Origin: Pseudomonas synxantha BG33R
GTDB taxonomy: Bacteria; Pseudomonadota; Gammaproteobacteria; Pseudomonadales; Pseudomonadaceae
Assembly (NCBI RefSeq): GCF_000263715.2
Contig: NZ_CM001514.1
Location: forward strand, 2,714,936-2,778,935
DNA length: 64,000 nucleotides
Direction of reading: 5' to 3'
Position 1 is the stretch's first letter. Each line of letters begins with the position of its first letter. Positions 7,194 to 15,285 of this stretch are shown one piece after another. The notes below the pieces were generated by a model. The model was not told where the DNA came from. It did no database searches and worked only from the letters and a program-made list of their open reading frames with translations. A program made the translations under genes and the position numbers.

Positions 7194-10100
7194 ACGCCAT
7201 TGGCAGCGTCCTGTTCCAGCTTTATCTCCGCTCTATACAGGCCGCTGACACTTAGAGGGCTACCCGTCTTGCTCATCAGGTACAACTCGTTGAAGTCGGA
7301 CACGGTGTAACCATCAGCCCTTCTGAGCGGCTGGAACAAGTGGCTGGTCTGCCCACTATTGAGCGCGCGTTCCATGCCGCTGCGCATAGACGCCTCATTG
7401 GGGAATTTGGCGAGCCCGAGGTTGGGATCGTAAAAGAACCAGGTTTTTTGGCCATCCACGACTTTCACTCCGGCCGTGACGCCGTGCTTTGGATTGCTGA
7501 TGAGCAAGGCTTTGGACGTGGTGGCCTTTGCCAAGTCCGCGATGATCATCTCGTGCGTGGCGTTGTGGGTCAGTTGCCCGGAATGAAAGTCGTCTCTGAG
7601 CGTGTTTTGATACCTCTCCAGGCTGTTGCGGAATGCTTCCGTGTTGGGGTGCTTGGGGTGCGCCATACTGATGAAGAAGTTTTTGATCAGCGTGTCTTGC
7701 TTGTCATCGAGAATAGCCAATGCCATGGCATTGGACAGCGCGGCACAATCGCCATCGGATGCCAGGTTGACCTGACTCAGGTAATAGCCTTGCGGCATGG
7801 AGACGACTGTTGCGCCGGCAGCGGTCATGTCGTCACTGAATTTTTTGCTGAACGCAAGGCTAGTCTCAATCGTCTGATTTTGCAGGTGCTTGAACAGCGC
7901 CCCGACTTCTGCAGGGTTTAGCCCAGGGGTCAATATCAACTCGCGCAATTGATGCTTTTTCATCGTCGGTGAGAAACCCTCGATCCCCGCAGGGTTGCCC
8001 CTGGCAAGCGCCTCTTCAAACTGCATTTGTTGGGCGGTTGGGAGGTTGCCGGGCGATAAATTCCTGGGCGGAATGAGCGTTTCGTAGAGTGCTTTGACTC
8101 TGCCTGGCAGTGCCTCCAGTTCGTCAATGCGCCTGGACAAGCTGCCCAGTACGCTGGGTGAAGCCGTGGAATCCGTGGCCAGTTTTTTCAATTGTGTGAC
8201 CCCCAGATCCGGGGAGTAACCAGCAAGGCTGGTCGGGTCGACCGTACTGTACCCCTGATGGAACGCAGCCCCACCTGCGGCGGTTGACCTGGCGTCGGCA
8301 ACGGCATCGTTGAAGGCTTCCGGTATGGGTTTTGTCGGGTTGAACCAGCTCGTGATCCACTCGTCGAAGGTGCCTTTGATCTCACCCTGGGTTGCCAGCA
8401 GCTTAGGGGTGAAGTCCTTGATCGGTGCGCCGTAGGGTTGGCGGGTGATGGGGTCGTAGTGATGCCACTGATTGTTTTTGTATACCGCCACACTTTCAAG
8501 GGTGCGCCCGCTGGCTTTGACCGAACCCAGCAAAGCGCTGCCATGTTCCTGGCTGATAGTTTTCAACCAATCATGGCTTTTATCCGTGGCACGTATGTTG
8601 GCAAGCCACGCCGTGGTCCTGTTCAGCCCTTTGCTGATCAGGTTTGTACCGCCAACGGCCAGGTCAGCCAACCCGTCCAAAGGGTTGAAGTTGCTCAATG
8701 TGACCATGCCGATGACTTTGCCGGTCCGTGCGACTTTGGTCACAAGGGATGCGGCGCTTGCAGCAACGTTGGTCAGTTTGCCGATGGTAGCCGCGCCGGC
8801 TGTCAGAAAGCCGAATACATCCAGGGCCAAGTCAAACCCGCCCTCAAGAGTGTTGCCTTTTTTAAAGTTTTCAATTGCCGAGCGGAAAGGAATCAAATTC
8901 ATGAAGAAATCGTTCACCTGATTGGCTTTCTCATTGGCCAGGTCCTGGGTTGTTTGGCCTCTGGCGTATTTCTCTATGTCCGGGTCGTCGAGATTGAAAT
9001 GCTCGACGAAGGCATCGGCGATGTGTTGAGTGCGCGTGGTGGCAAAACTATCCATAGCTGCGCCAGTCGTGCGTTCGCTTGCGTGGCTGGCACTGACGCT
9101 CGTGGGTACGAACACGTTGGTCTTGAGCTCCACATTTCCAGCATCCCTGGACTCGCGCTCTTTAACCGCCCACCTTTCAACGGGCACGATTGCGCCTTGG
9201 GTAAGGTCAATACAGTAGCCAGTGGTTTGGCCGTTACGTTCAATTTTTACCAGCAGGTTTTTTTCATAGACGGGGTTGGACTTGCTCCAGAAGCCCAACT
9301 CAGTGGAGGAGTTTCGATAATACGTAATTTTGCCGTACTCGAAGTTCTTGCGGTCTTCCAGGGGCAATTGAGCGATCAGGTGTTTGACGGTCGTGCCAAG
9401 GGCGACTTTTTTCTGCTTGATCGTTTCCTCAAAGCGCTTTTCGAAGTTGCCGCTCACATCAAACCGGTAGCGGGCGTTCAGGTCTTTTATCGGTACACGT
9501 TTGTCCGCCGATTCAAACAGGTAGGGCAATCTCAGATCCATCATTGCGATGTCCAGCATCGAGTGACGGCCATAGAGCCATGTATGAGCCTTGTTCTGCC
9601 CTGTGCGCGGCGTGTTGGTGGTCTTTATCAGCTTTTGTCTGAACAGATCGCCCAGATCGCCATATCGTTCTACCAGCACGGCCATGGCCATTTTTTCGCG
9701 AGTAGGGAGTTCCATATCCAGTGCTCGGGACGCGGCGAGCATGTCCTGCTGGCGTTGTGTGAAGGTGGTTTTCAGGCTTTCGAGTTCCTGCAGGCTGTAT
9801 TGCGTGTCGTCCTTGCGTGCAATCACGTTATGGCAAACCCCCCAATCTACCAGTGCGGCCGTGCGCGCTCGCTCAGCCGCCTCAGGTTGCGCCAGCCTGG
9901 CACGTTCACCTTCCTGCATCACCTGGACGTAGGTCATGTTCGGGACTTTTCCCGGCGTACCGGCTTCAATGGCTGCCGCAGCAATCACCAGGTTCAGCCA
10001 GGCGGGGCTGCCAGGCCTTACAGTGGCTGGGATGTCCTTGATCAGATAGACAGGCGCTTTCCTGGCCAGTAATGCATACGCGCCGACTTTGGACAGCGCA

Positions 10101-10966
10101 GGGCTGATCCTGGCGCTGTCGATCAGGTACTTGCTCAATGCATCCAGGACCGAGGAAGCAGGTTTACCCCAGTGGTTCTCGTGCGCCAGATCGAATCCCG
10201 CCACTTTATGGCGGTGAGGTGCGGTGATGGATTCTGGGTCCAATTGCAGGTGAATGGCGGCCATCAGGTAGTCCGTGGCGCTGTTGGCCGTGGCAATACC
10301 GCCGGACTGCTCCTGCAGGTATTTGCCCAGCGTTTGCCCAGCGGCACCGTTAAGCAAGGCCTCCAGCGCCTGGGCGGGATCACTGTGTACCTCAGTGGGC
10401 AGTGGGTGCTCGGCCAGCAAAGCCTCCAGAGCGTTCTGGTAATCTGACCTCATGGAGATAATGCGCAGTCGACTCTGTTCAGCCTGGCTCAGGGGAGTTG
10501 ACCATGACAACGCTCCACCAAAATCCCCCAGTGGTTGCGCCAGGGCTTGCTGTTTTACCGTATTTATCAGCTCAATCAGCGAAAGCTTGGTGGTCGGTAT
10601 CGACCAACCCTTGGCCCTGATAAAGCTCTCCAGTGTCGCCCCTTCACTGGGGCGCATAGGAAACGATGAGTCAGGATGAATATCCAGTGGTGCTCTTAAG
10701 GTGACAAGTATTGCTTGAGGCGTGGTGTTTACATCCAATTGTGGCGCGATGGCTGCGAGTTTCGTTGCCAGCAGCTGCAGGTCATGCCTGTCGCCGAACC
10801 CTTGCTTAAAGGTTTTCGGCGCAATGGCACGCTTCTCGGAGTCGACGGCAGGGAAGGTGGTTGCCGGTTCGATTGCGGGTGCCTGGTGGGGCGGCCTATC
10901 AGGCTTGGGGGTATGGAAGGGTCTGTTGTACCAGTGTGATTCGGCGTGTGTAGTCGGGTTGAGCAT
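7190..10966 (-). CDS. Large toxin-like protein with C-terminal YopT/C58-like cysteine-protease signature
   Basis: This 1258-residue protein has no obvious Sec signal and a Pro-rich, polar first 60 residues. Around residues 705-775 there is a glycine/alanine-rich hydrophobic stretch (FDLALDVFGFLTAGAATIG, then LAVGGTNLI) like the membrane-insertion segments of large translocating toxins. The last 190 residues contain DGDCAALSNA (Cys about 1074), KHGVTAGVKV (His about 1161) and TWFFYDPNLG (Asp about 1180). The order and the DPN-x-G motif are those of YopT-type (C58) cysteine proteases. I do not recognise the N-terminal 700 residues, which may relate to the dermonecrotic-toxin-like proteins common in pseudomonads. 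No secretion, immunity or chaperone gene is adjacent. Function as an effector is inference. Confidence 0.7.
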   Translation of the reverse strand: MLNPTTHAESHWYNRPFHTPKPDRPPHQAPAIEPATTFPAVDSEKRAIAPKTFKQGFGDRHDLQLLATKLAAIAPQLDVNTTPQAILVTLRAPLDIHPDSSFPMRPSEGATLESFIRAKGWSIPTTKLSLIELINTVKQQALAQPLGDFGGALSWSTPLSQAEQSRLRIISMRSDYQNALEALLAEHPLPTEVHSDPAQALEALLNGAAGQTLGKYLQEQSGGIATANSATDYLMAAIHLQLDPESITAPHRHKVAGFDLAHENHWGKPASSVLDALSKYLIDSARISPALSKVGAYALLARKAPVYLIKDIPATVRPGSPAWLNLVIAAAAIEAGTPGKVPNMTYVQVMQEGERARLAQPEAAERARTAALVDWGVCHNVIARKDDTQYSLQELESLKTTFTQRQQDMLAASRALDMELPTREKMAMAVLVERYGDLGDLFRQKLIKTTNTPRTGQNKAHTWLYGRHSMLDIAMMDLRLPYLFESADKRVPIKDLNARYRFDVSGNFEKRFEETIKQKKVALGTTVKHLIAQLPLEDRKNFEYGKITYYRNSSTELGFWSKSNPVYEKNLLVKIERNGQTTGYCIDLTQGAIVPVERWAVKERESRDAGNVELKTNVFVPTSVSASHASERTTGAAMDSFATTRTQHIADAFVEHFNLDDPDIEKYARGQTTQDLANEKANQVNDFFMNLIPFRSAIENFKKGNTLEGGFDLALDVFGFLTAGAATIGKLTNVAASAASLVTKVARTGKVIGMVTLSNFNPLDGLADLAVGGTNLISKGLNRTTAWLANIRATDKSHDWLKTISQEHGSALLGSVKASGRTLESVAVYKNNQWHHYDPITRQPYGAPIKDFTPKLLATQGEIKGTFDEWITSWFNPTKPIPEAFNDAVADARSTAAGGAAFHQGYSTVDPTSLAGYSPDLGVTQLKKLATDSTASPSVLGSLSRRIDELEALPGRVKALYETLIPPRNLSPGNLPTAQQMQFEEALARGNPAGIEGFSPTMKKHQLRELILTPGLNPAEVGALFKHLQNQTIETSLAFSKKFSDDMTAAGATVVSMPQGYYLSQVNLASDGDCAALSNAMALAILDDKQDTLIKNFFISMAHPKHPNTEAFRNSLERYQNTLRDDFHSGQLTHNATHEMIIADLAKATTSKALLISNPKHGVTAGVKVVDGQKTWFFYDPNLGLAKFPNEASMRSGMERALNSGQTSHLFQPLRRADGYTVSDFNELYLMSKTGSPLSVSGLYRAEIKLEQDAANGV

Positions 10967-11141
10967 GGATGGCGGACCTGTAAGTCGAATAGCAAATAGG
11001 CAAGTTTCCTAAGGTGTACGCTTGAGCTTCAGACGCCGAGTTGGGTGAAGGAAAGGGGCGCCAGGGTTCCCCTCCGGCAGAGAATGGAGTGTGACTAATA
11101 GCGACACGCGGTCGAATTACCCCCTATGGGCTAAACAGCCT

Positions 11142-11684
11142 TCACGCTTGCTCTTGTTCCCGTAATTGCACACTCATCTGATCGCAACTGCGCGCCCAGT
11201 CACTGAGCCATTGGGGCATAGGTGGCGACGTTTCTTCCAGACCCAGTTCGCGCACGAAATCCGACGGCGGCACGTTGCCCTTGGCGCCGCGGAACACTCC
11301 ACGGATCACCACCACGCCGATTACTCGGCCATGGCTGACGAAGCGGTGCTCCATCAGGCTCCACTTGTGGTCCCAGCCGAGCATTCGGGTGTGCACTTCA
11401 AATACCTCGAACAGTTTCAACTCGCGACGAAACTTGCCCCAGGTATCGCCCACGATCGGCACTGCCTTGTGGCGCAGCGCCACGCGAAAGGCACCCGTGC
11501 GCAGCACAAAATCCATGCGCGCCACATCTGCCAGGGTGAAATAGCGACCATTGGTGACATGCCGGTTCAGATCCAGGTCCAACGGCCAAACCCTCATGCG
11601 CACCACCGTAGTGGCCAGGCCGTGGACCGGTTTGCGCCAGGGGCGGCGCAACAGCATGTGCAGTAATCGAAACCAGAGATTCAT
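11142..11684 (-). CDS. Hotdog-fold acyl-CoA thioesterase family protein
   Basis: The 180-residue product has a 4-hydroxybenzoyl-CoA-thioesterase-like core. After a basic amphipathic start (LLHMLLRRPWRK) comes RMRVWPLDLDLNRHVTNGRYFTLAD split over residues 28-55, where the D-x-N-x-H-V-T-N-G-R-Y pattern is typical of YbgC/FadM-like thioesterases. A later stretch, GWDHKWSLMEHRFVSHGRVIG, fits the central beta-sheet. It probably hydrolyses an acyl-CoA, but the substrate cannot be predicted. It stands alone, is divergent from the GlxA-type regulator at 11794, and is upstream of the toxin-like gene on the same strand with a 175-base gap. No catalytic residue anomaly was noticed. Confidence 0.75.
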   Translation of the reverse strand: MNLWFRLLHMLLRRPWRKPVHGLATTVVRMRVWPLDLDLNRHVTNGRYFTLADVARMDFVLRTGAFRVALRHKAVPIVGDTWGKFRRELKLFEVFEVHTRMLGWDHKWSLMEHRFVSHGRVIGVVVIRGVFRGAKGNVPPSDFVRELGLEETSPPMPQWLSDWARSCDQMSVQLREQEQA

Positions 11685-11793
11685 GAAAAGACGCCAGACA
11701 GTTGAACAATGACCGCACTGTAAAGGTGAGGAATCGGATAAGGTAGGTGCGCAAATGACTTATTTCATGCGAAAAGCGCAAACTGGTTTTTAA

Positions 11794-12753
11794 ATGCACA
11801 TTACCTTGCTTCTGGCTGACCGATGTTCCGCTGCCAATGCCACCCTCGCCATGGAAGTACTCAGTGCGGCCAACCTGTTTGCGGATAGCCCGTGCTTTGA
11901 GGTGGTGCTGGCTTCCCTGGATGGGCAGGCGGTGGTGACATGGGGCGGCCAGCGCCTGGAGGTGGATTGCAGCGTGGCGCAGGTGGCCCGGACCGACCTG
12001 GTATTGATCCCAGGCTTTCTGTTTACCCTCAAGGAAGTCTTGCCGACGTTTGCCGCTTACGGCCCTTGGTTGCGTGAGCAGCACGGTCGTGGCGCAGTGC
12101 TGGCCTCGATGTGCACGGCCGCGTTTCTCTTGGCCGAAACGGGCCTGTTGCAGGGCTTGCGCGCCACCACCCATTGGGCGTTTACCGAGTTCTTCCGTCG
12201 TCGCTATGCCCAGGTCTGCCTGGATGAGGGGCAGATCCTCTGCGAAGAAAACCGCTTGATTACCTGCGGTGGCGCCACGGCGGCGATGGATTTGATGCTG
12301 CACCTGATCCGCCGCTTCGGCTCTGCGGAACTGGCTTATACCTGCGGCAAATATTTGCTGATCGATACCGGGCGCACCGAACAGTCGGTGTATGCCATGT
12401 GGTCGTTGCCCAAAAGCCACGGGGATAGCGAGATTCTGCGCGTACAGCACTGGTTGGAGCAGCACTTTACCGAGTCATTGGTGATCGACGAGGTGGCCCG
12501 GCGCTTCGGCTTTGGCGTGCGTAATTTCAAGCGCCGCTTCAAGGACGCCACCGGTCATACGCCAATCGGCTACCTGCAAACTCTGCGTCTGGAACGGGCC
12601 AAGCAGATGCTTGAGTCAACGCGCATGACGCTCGACAGCATTACCTATGCCGTTGGCTATGAAGACAGCAATTCGTTTCGACGCCTGTTTCAGCAGCGGG
12701 TGGGTATGTTGCCGGCGGCGTATCGCAAGAAATTCCTGATCGTCCAGGGCTGA
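11794..12753 (+). CDS. GlxA-family transcriptional regulator (DJ-1/PfpI domain plus AraC HTH)
   Basis: The 319-residue protein has an N-terminal DJ-1/PfpI-like domain (residues 1-190; nucleophile-elbow-like LASMCTAAFLLAETG and the family hallmark CGGATAAMDLMLHLIRRFG) and a C-terminal AraC-type double helix-turn-helix (about 220-315; VARRFGFGVRNFKRRFKDATG and AVGYEDSNSFRRLFQQRVG). GlxA-family regulators usually control amine, amino acid or quaternary ammonium catabolism, but the neighbours do not name a target. It is divergent from the thioesterase at 11684, which is the nearest candidate. The start ATG gives MHITLLLADRC, typical of the family. Confidence 0.88.
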   Translation: MHITLLLADRCSAANATLAMEVLSAANLFADSPCFEVVLASLDGQAVVTWGGQRLEVDCSVAQVARTDLVLIPGFLFTLKEVLPTFAAYGPWLREQHGRGAVLASMCTAAFLLAETGLLQGLRATTHWAFTEFFRRRYAQVCLDEGQILCEENRLITCGGATAAMDLMLHLIRRFGSAELAYTCGKYLLIDTGRTEQSVYAMWSLPKSHGDSEILRVQHWLEQHFTESLVIDEVARRFGFGVRNFKRRFKDATGHTPIGYLQTLRLERAKQMLESTRMTLDSITYAVGYEDSNSFRRLFQQRVGMLPAAYRKKFLIVQG

Positions 12754-12756
12754 CCC

Positions 12757-12797
12757 AAATGTGGAAGGGGCGGTGCGACGATTCGACTTCCCCCGGA
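12757..12797. repeat. Degenerate REP-like sequence after the GlxA-type gene
   Basis: Immediately after the stop, AAATGTGGAAGGGGCGGTGC and the following bases resemble one half of the REP family seen elsewhere in the window, but without a clean inverted partner. It is probably a decayed copy. Confidence 0.45.
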
Positions 12798-12881
12798 GGC
12801 GACCTGACAGCCGAGCAAATCGCAGACGAAAAAAAAACGGCTGATCAGGCCGGTTTGGGGGCTCCCGCAAACAGCGCGGGG

Positions 12882-13190
12882 TTATACGTGGGAGCTCAGC
12901 AGACGCTCGGCACCACCTTCGGCCAAGCCACGTTCCTGCAAGCGGTCAGCACCACCTTCGGCCAAGCCACGTTCCTGCAAGCGGTCAGCACCACCTTCGG
13001 CCAAGCCACGTTCCTGCAAGCGGTCAGCACCACCTTCGGCCAGGCCACGTTCCTGCAAGCGATCCGCGCCACCTTCGGCGACACGAGTTTCCATCAGGCG
13101 GTCGGCACCGCCTTCGGCGACTACCGGGTGGGCAAACGCGTTTGCAGCGAGTACCGAGAAAGCGAGGCTAAGCAGGATTTGGCGTTTCAT
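12882..13190 (-). CDS. Small secreted tandem-repeat protein (13-residue AEGGADRLQERGL repeats)
   Basis: The start is placed at the ATG at 13190 (MKRQILLSLAFSVLAANAFA), which gives a 102-residue protein with a clear Sec signal peptide ending near residue 20. A longer in-frame reading upstream lacks such a signal. The mature part is almost wholly repeats: VAEGGADRLMETR, then four near-identical AEGGADRLQERGL units, then AEGGAERLLSSHV. It has no cysteines and is charged and probably flexible. I recall similar short repeat proteins in pseudomonads, some labelled phage infection protein, but know of no proven role. It stands alone, downstream of the pirin gene on the same strand, separated by 145 bases. 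Confidence 0.75.
   Translation of the reverse strand: MKRQILLSLAFSVLAANAFAHPVVAEGGADRLMETRVAEGGADRLQERGLAEGGADRLQERGLAEGGADRLQERGLAEGGADRLQERGLAEGGAERLLSSHV
12911..13105. repeat. Tandem 39-bp coding repeats
   Basis: Three consecutive 39-base units (12911-12949, 12950-12988, 12989-13027) are identical base for base. A fourth (13028-13066) differs at three positions and a fifth (13067-13105) is diverged. They encode the 13-residue repeats of the small secreted protein. Perfect identity including third codon positions implies recent expansion by slippage or unequal crossing-over, so copy number may vary between strains. Confidence 0.95.
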
Positions 13191-13335
13191 GATGGTGTGC
13201 TCCGAGTGCTTTGGTTGGGTGCCGTTTGGCATGGGTTTGATGTTACGCGCTGCATGTTTTAAGAGAACTTCATTGCGCTGATGGTGACTATCGATGCCAG
13301 CGATGGTCCCGCTTACGGGGCCATCACTGTGGCCG

Positions 13336-14058
13336 TCATGGCATCTGCGGCAGTTCGTTGGGGCGCAGGTCAAACACCAGCACCTCGGCGTCTTCGCCAT
13401 GGCTCAGGCGGATCTGGCGCTCGTCGCGCACTCGCACACCGTCGCCTTCCTGCAAGCGCTGACCATTGAGTTCAACGCTGCCGCGTGCCACATGGACGTA
13501 GGCGTAGCGATCCGGTGCCAGCTCCAGGCGGGTACTTTCGTCAGCGTCGAACAGCCCGGCATACACCCGTGCGTCCTGGCGCACTTTCAGCGAACCGTTG
13601 GCGCCGTCCGGCGAGATGATCAACTGCAAGCGCCCACGTTTTTGCGCTTCACTGAAGTGCTCCTGCTGATAGCGTGGCTTGGCGCCGGCTTCGTTGGGCA
13701 CGATCCAGATTTGCAGGAAATGCACACCAAGGCGCTGGCTGTGGTTGAACTCGCTGTGGGCCACGCCGCTGCCGGCGCTCATCAGTTGCACATCGCCGGG
13801 GCGAATCACCGAACCGGTGCCCAGGGTGTCCTTGTGCTCCAGTGCGCCTTCAAGCACATAGGAGAAGATCTCCATGTCGCGGTGGGGGTGCTGGCCGAAG
13901 CCTTTACCCGCGGCGACACGGTCATCATTGATCACCAGCAGGTCGGAAAACCCCTGCTCCTTGGGGTTCCAGTAGTTGGCGAAAGAGAAGGTGTGGAACG
14001 ACTTCAACCAACCGTGATTGGCGGCGCCGCGTTCGGAAGCTTTGCGAAGGGTCAGCAT
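13336..14058 (-). CDS. Pirin family protein (YhhW-like bicupin)
   Basis: The 240-residue product shows the pirin signature in the N-terminal cupin: FGQHPHRDMEIFSYVLEG near residues 53-70, supplying metal-binding histidines, followed by AGSGVAHSEFNHS (a further His and Glu). The length matches the YhhW/YhaK group, some of which open the ring of quercetin in vitro; the physiological substrate is generally unknown. A good ribosome site (GAGGA) stands before the ATG at 14058. It is divergent from the GlxA-type regulator at 14240, a likely controller. An imperfect GATGGTCCCG/CGGGGCCATC hairpin at 13302-13325, beyond the stop, could end its transcript, but it has no T-run. Confidence 0.9.
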   Translation of the reverse strand: MLTLRKASERGAANHGWLKSFHTFSFANYWNPKEQGFSDLLVINDDRVAAGKGFGQHPHRDMEIFSYVLEGALEHKDTLGTGSVIRPGDVQLMSAGSGVAHSEFNHSQRLGVHFLQIWIVPNEAGAKPRYQQEHFSEAQKRGRLQLIISPDGANGSLKVRQDARVYAGLFDADESTRLELAPDRYAYVHVARGSVELNGQRLQEGDGVRVRDERQIRLSHGEDAEVLVFDLRPNELPQMP

Positions 14059-14239
14059 GGTCCAGTCCTCAAGTGAGCGCAGGCTGCGAGATGCAGGGCG
14101 CTTGCGTTGAGAAGAAGGTTAATGGTTAACAAGCGATTGATTAAGAAGGTGGAAATAGAATAACTGTCAACCTCAAGTTGACAGTAAAAGTCGTGCCATA
14201 ATGCCCGTCGCACTTCTTCTCGATGGACATTTCCCGCTT

Positions 14240-15190
14240 ATGAAAACCGTGGCCATGGCGCTGTTTCCGGACTTCCTGCTGCTCGACATGGCCGGGCCGC
14301 TTGAAGTGTTTTCGATTGCCAACCGCTACCTGCCGGCGGCCGATCACTACCAGATCCTGACCATTGGCACTGAGCCTGGTCCGTTGCGGGCATCCAATGG
14401 TGTGGTGGTCCAGACCGATCTGCTGTTGGAACAGGCCCAGGCGGCTTATGACCTGCTGCTGGTGCCGGGTGGCCCAGGTGCCTATAACGAATGCCATCCC
14501 GCGTTGCTGCCTTGGCTGAAGGCCGCCGCGCCGCGTGCCCGGCGTTTCGGCTCGATCTGCACCGGGGCCTTTGTGCTCGGCCATGCAGGTTTGCTCGACG
14601 CGCACCGCGTGACCACCCACTGGCACTACACCGAGCGCTTGATCAAGGCTTTTCCCAAGGCCATCGTCGAGACAGACCGCATCTACTTGCAGGACGGGCG
14701 CCTGATTACCTCCGGCGGCGTCACTGCGGGTATCGACCTGGCCCTGTCGGTGGTTGCCCAGGACCATGGCAAGCAAGTGGCGGTGGACGTGGCCAAAGTC
14801 TTGCTGGTGGTGATGAAGCGCCAGGGTGGCCAGGCCCAGTTCAGCCCCATGACGGCTGCGGTAGCGCCCCAGGAAACCGCGATCACCCGCGTGCAGAACC
14901 ACGTGCTGGCGCATCTTGAGCAGCCGTTTACCATCGAGTCCATGGCCGAACTGGCCGGCATGAGTGCACGCCATTTTGCGCGACTGTTCGCCAAGGACGT
15001 GCAGATGACGCCCATGGCGTTCTTGCAGGGCGCGCGCATCGACCGTGCCCGGCAACTGCTGGAAACCACCGACCTGCCGCTCAAGACCGTGGCGTTTCAC
15101 GCAGGCTTCGGCAGCGTGCGGCATATGCGCTTTCTGTTCAGTGAAAAACTGGGCCTGAACCCGACCCAATACCGACAACAGTTCAGTTAA
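14240..15190 (+). CDS. GlxA-family transcriptional regulator (DJ-1/PfpI plus AraC HTH)
   Basis: The 316-residue protein starts MKTVAMALFPDFLLLDMAGP. An in-frame ATG at 14201 would add 13 residues, but the family normally begins as chosen; neither has a strong ribosome site. The N-terminal DJ-1/PfpI-like domain shows the nucleophile elbow GSICTGAFVLGHAGLLD near residue 105 and the motif SGGVTAGIDLALSVVAQDHG near 160. The AraC DNA-binding region covers about 220-316 (ELAGMSARHFARLFAKDV; HAGFGSVRHMRFLFSEKLG). It is divergent from the pirin gene and may regulate it. It is a second, clearly different member of the same family as the gene at 11794. Confidence 0.88.
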   Translation: MKTVAMALFPDFLLLDMAGPLEVFSIANRYLPAADHYQILTIGTEPGPLRASNGVVVQTDLLLEQAQAAYDLLLVPGGPGAYNECHPALLPWLKAAAPRARRFGSICTGAFVLGHAGLLDAHRVTTHWHYTERLIKAFPKAIVETDRIYLQDGRLITSGGVTAGIDLALSVVAQDHGKQVAVDVAKVLLVVMKRQGGQAQFSPMTAAVAPQETAITRVQNHVLAHLEQPFTIESMAELAGMSARHFARLFAKDVQMTPMAFLQGARIDRARQLLETTDLPLKTVAFHAGFGSVRHMRFLFSEKLGLNPTQYRQQFS

Positions 15191-15285
15191 CGACACAATG
15201 TCCGTCTGAGGCACTCGATTGTCCGTATCGCTCCCCGTGCCAGCATTGTCCTGTCATCGCTAGCTGGCAAGATAGGGCCGAGCCC

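Noticed and set aside
8438..10072. Plus-strand open frame of 544 codons inside the toxin-like gene
   Set aside because: It has no ribosome site and no domain or membrane pattern; the minus-strand protein spans the whole region and carries recognisable motifs.
12911..13105. Regular 39-bp direct repeats that could suggest a CRISPR array
   Set aside because: The units are contiguous with no unique spacers and are in frame with a signal-peptide protein; they are coding tandem repeats.
12759..13262. Plus-strand open frame of 167 codons across the same repeats
   Set aside because: It is antisense to the repeat protein, lacks a ribosome site and signal, and its repeats simply mirror the other strand.
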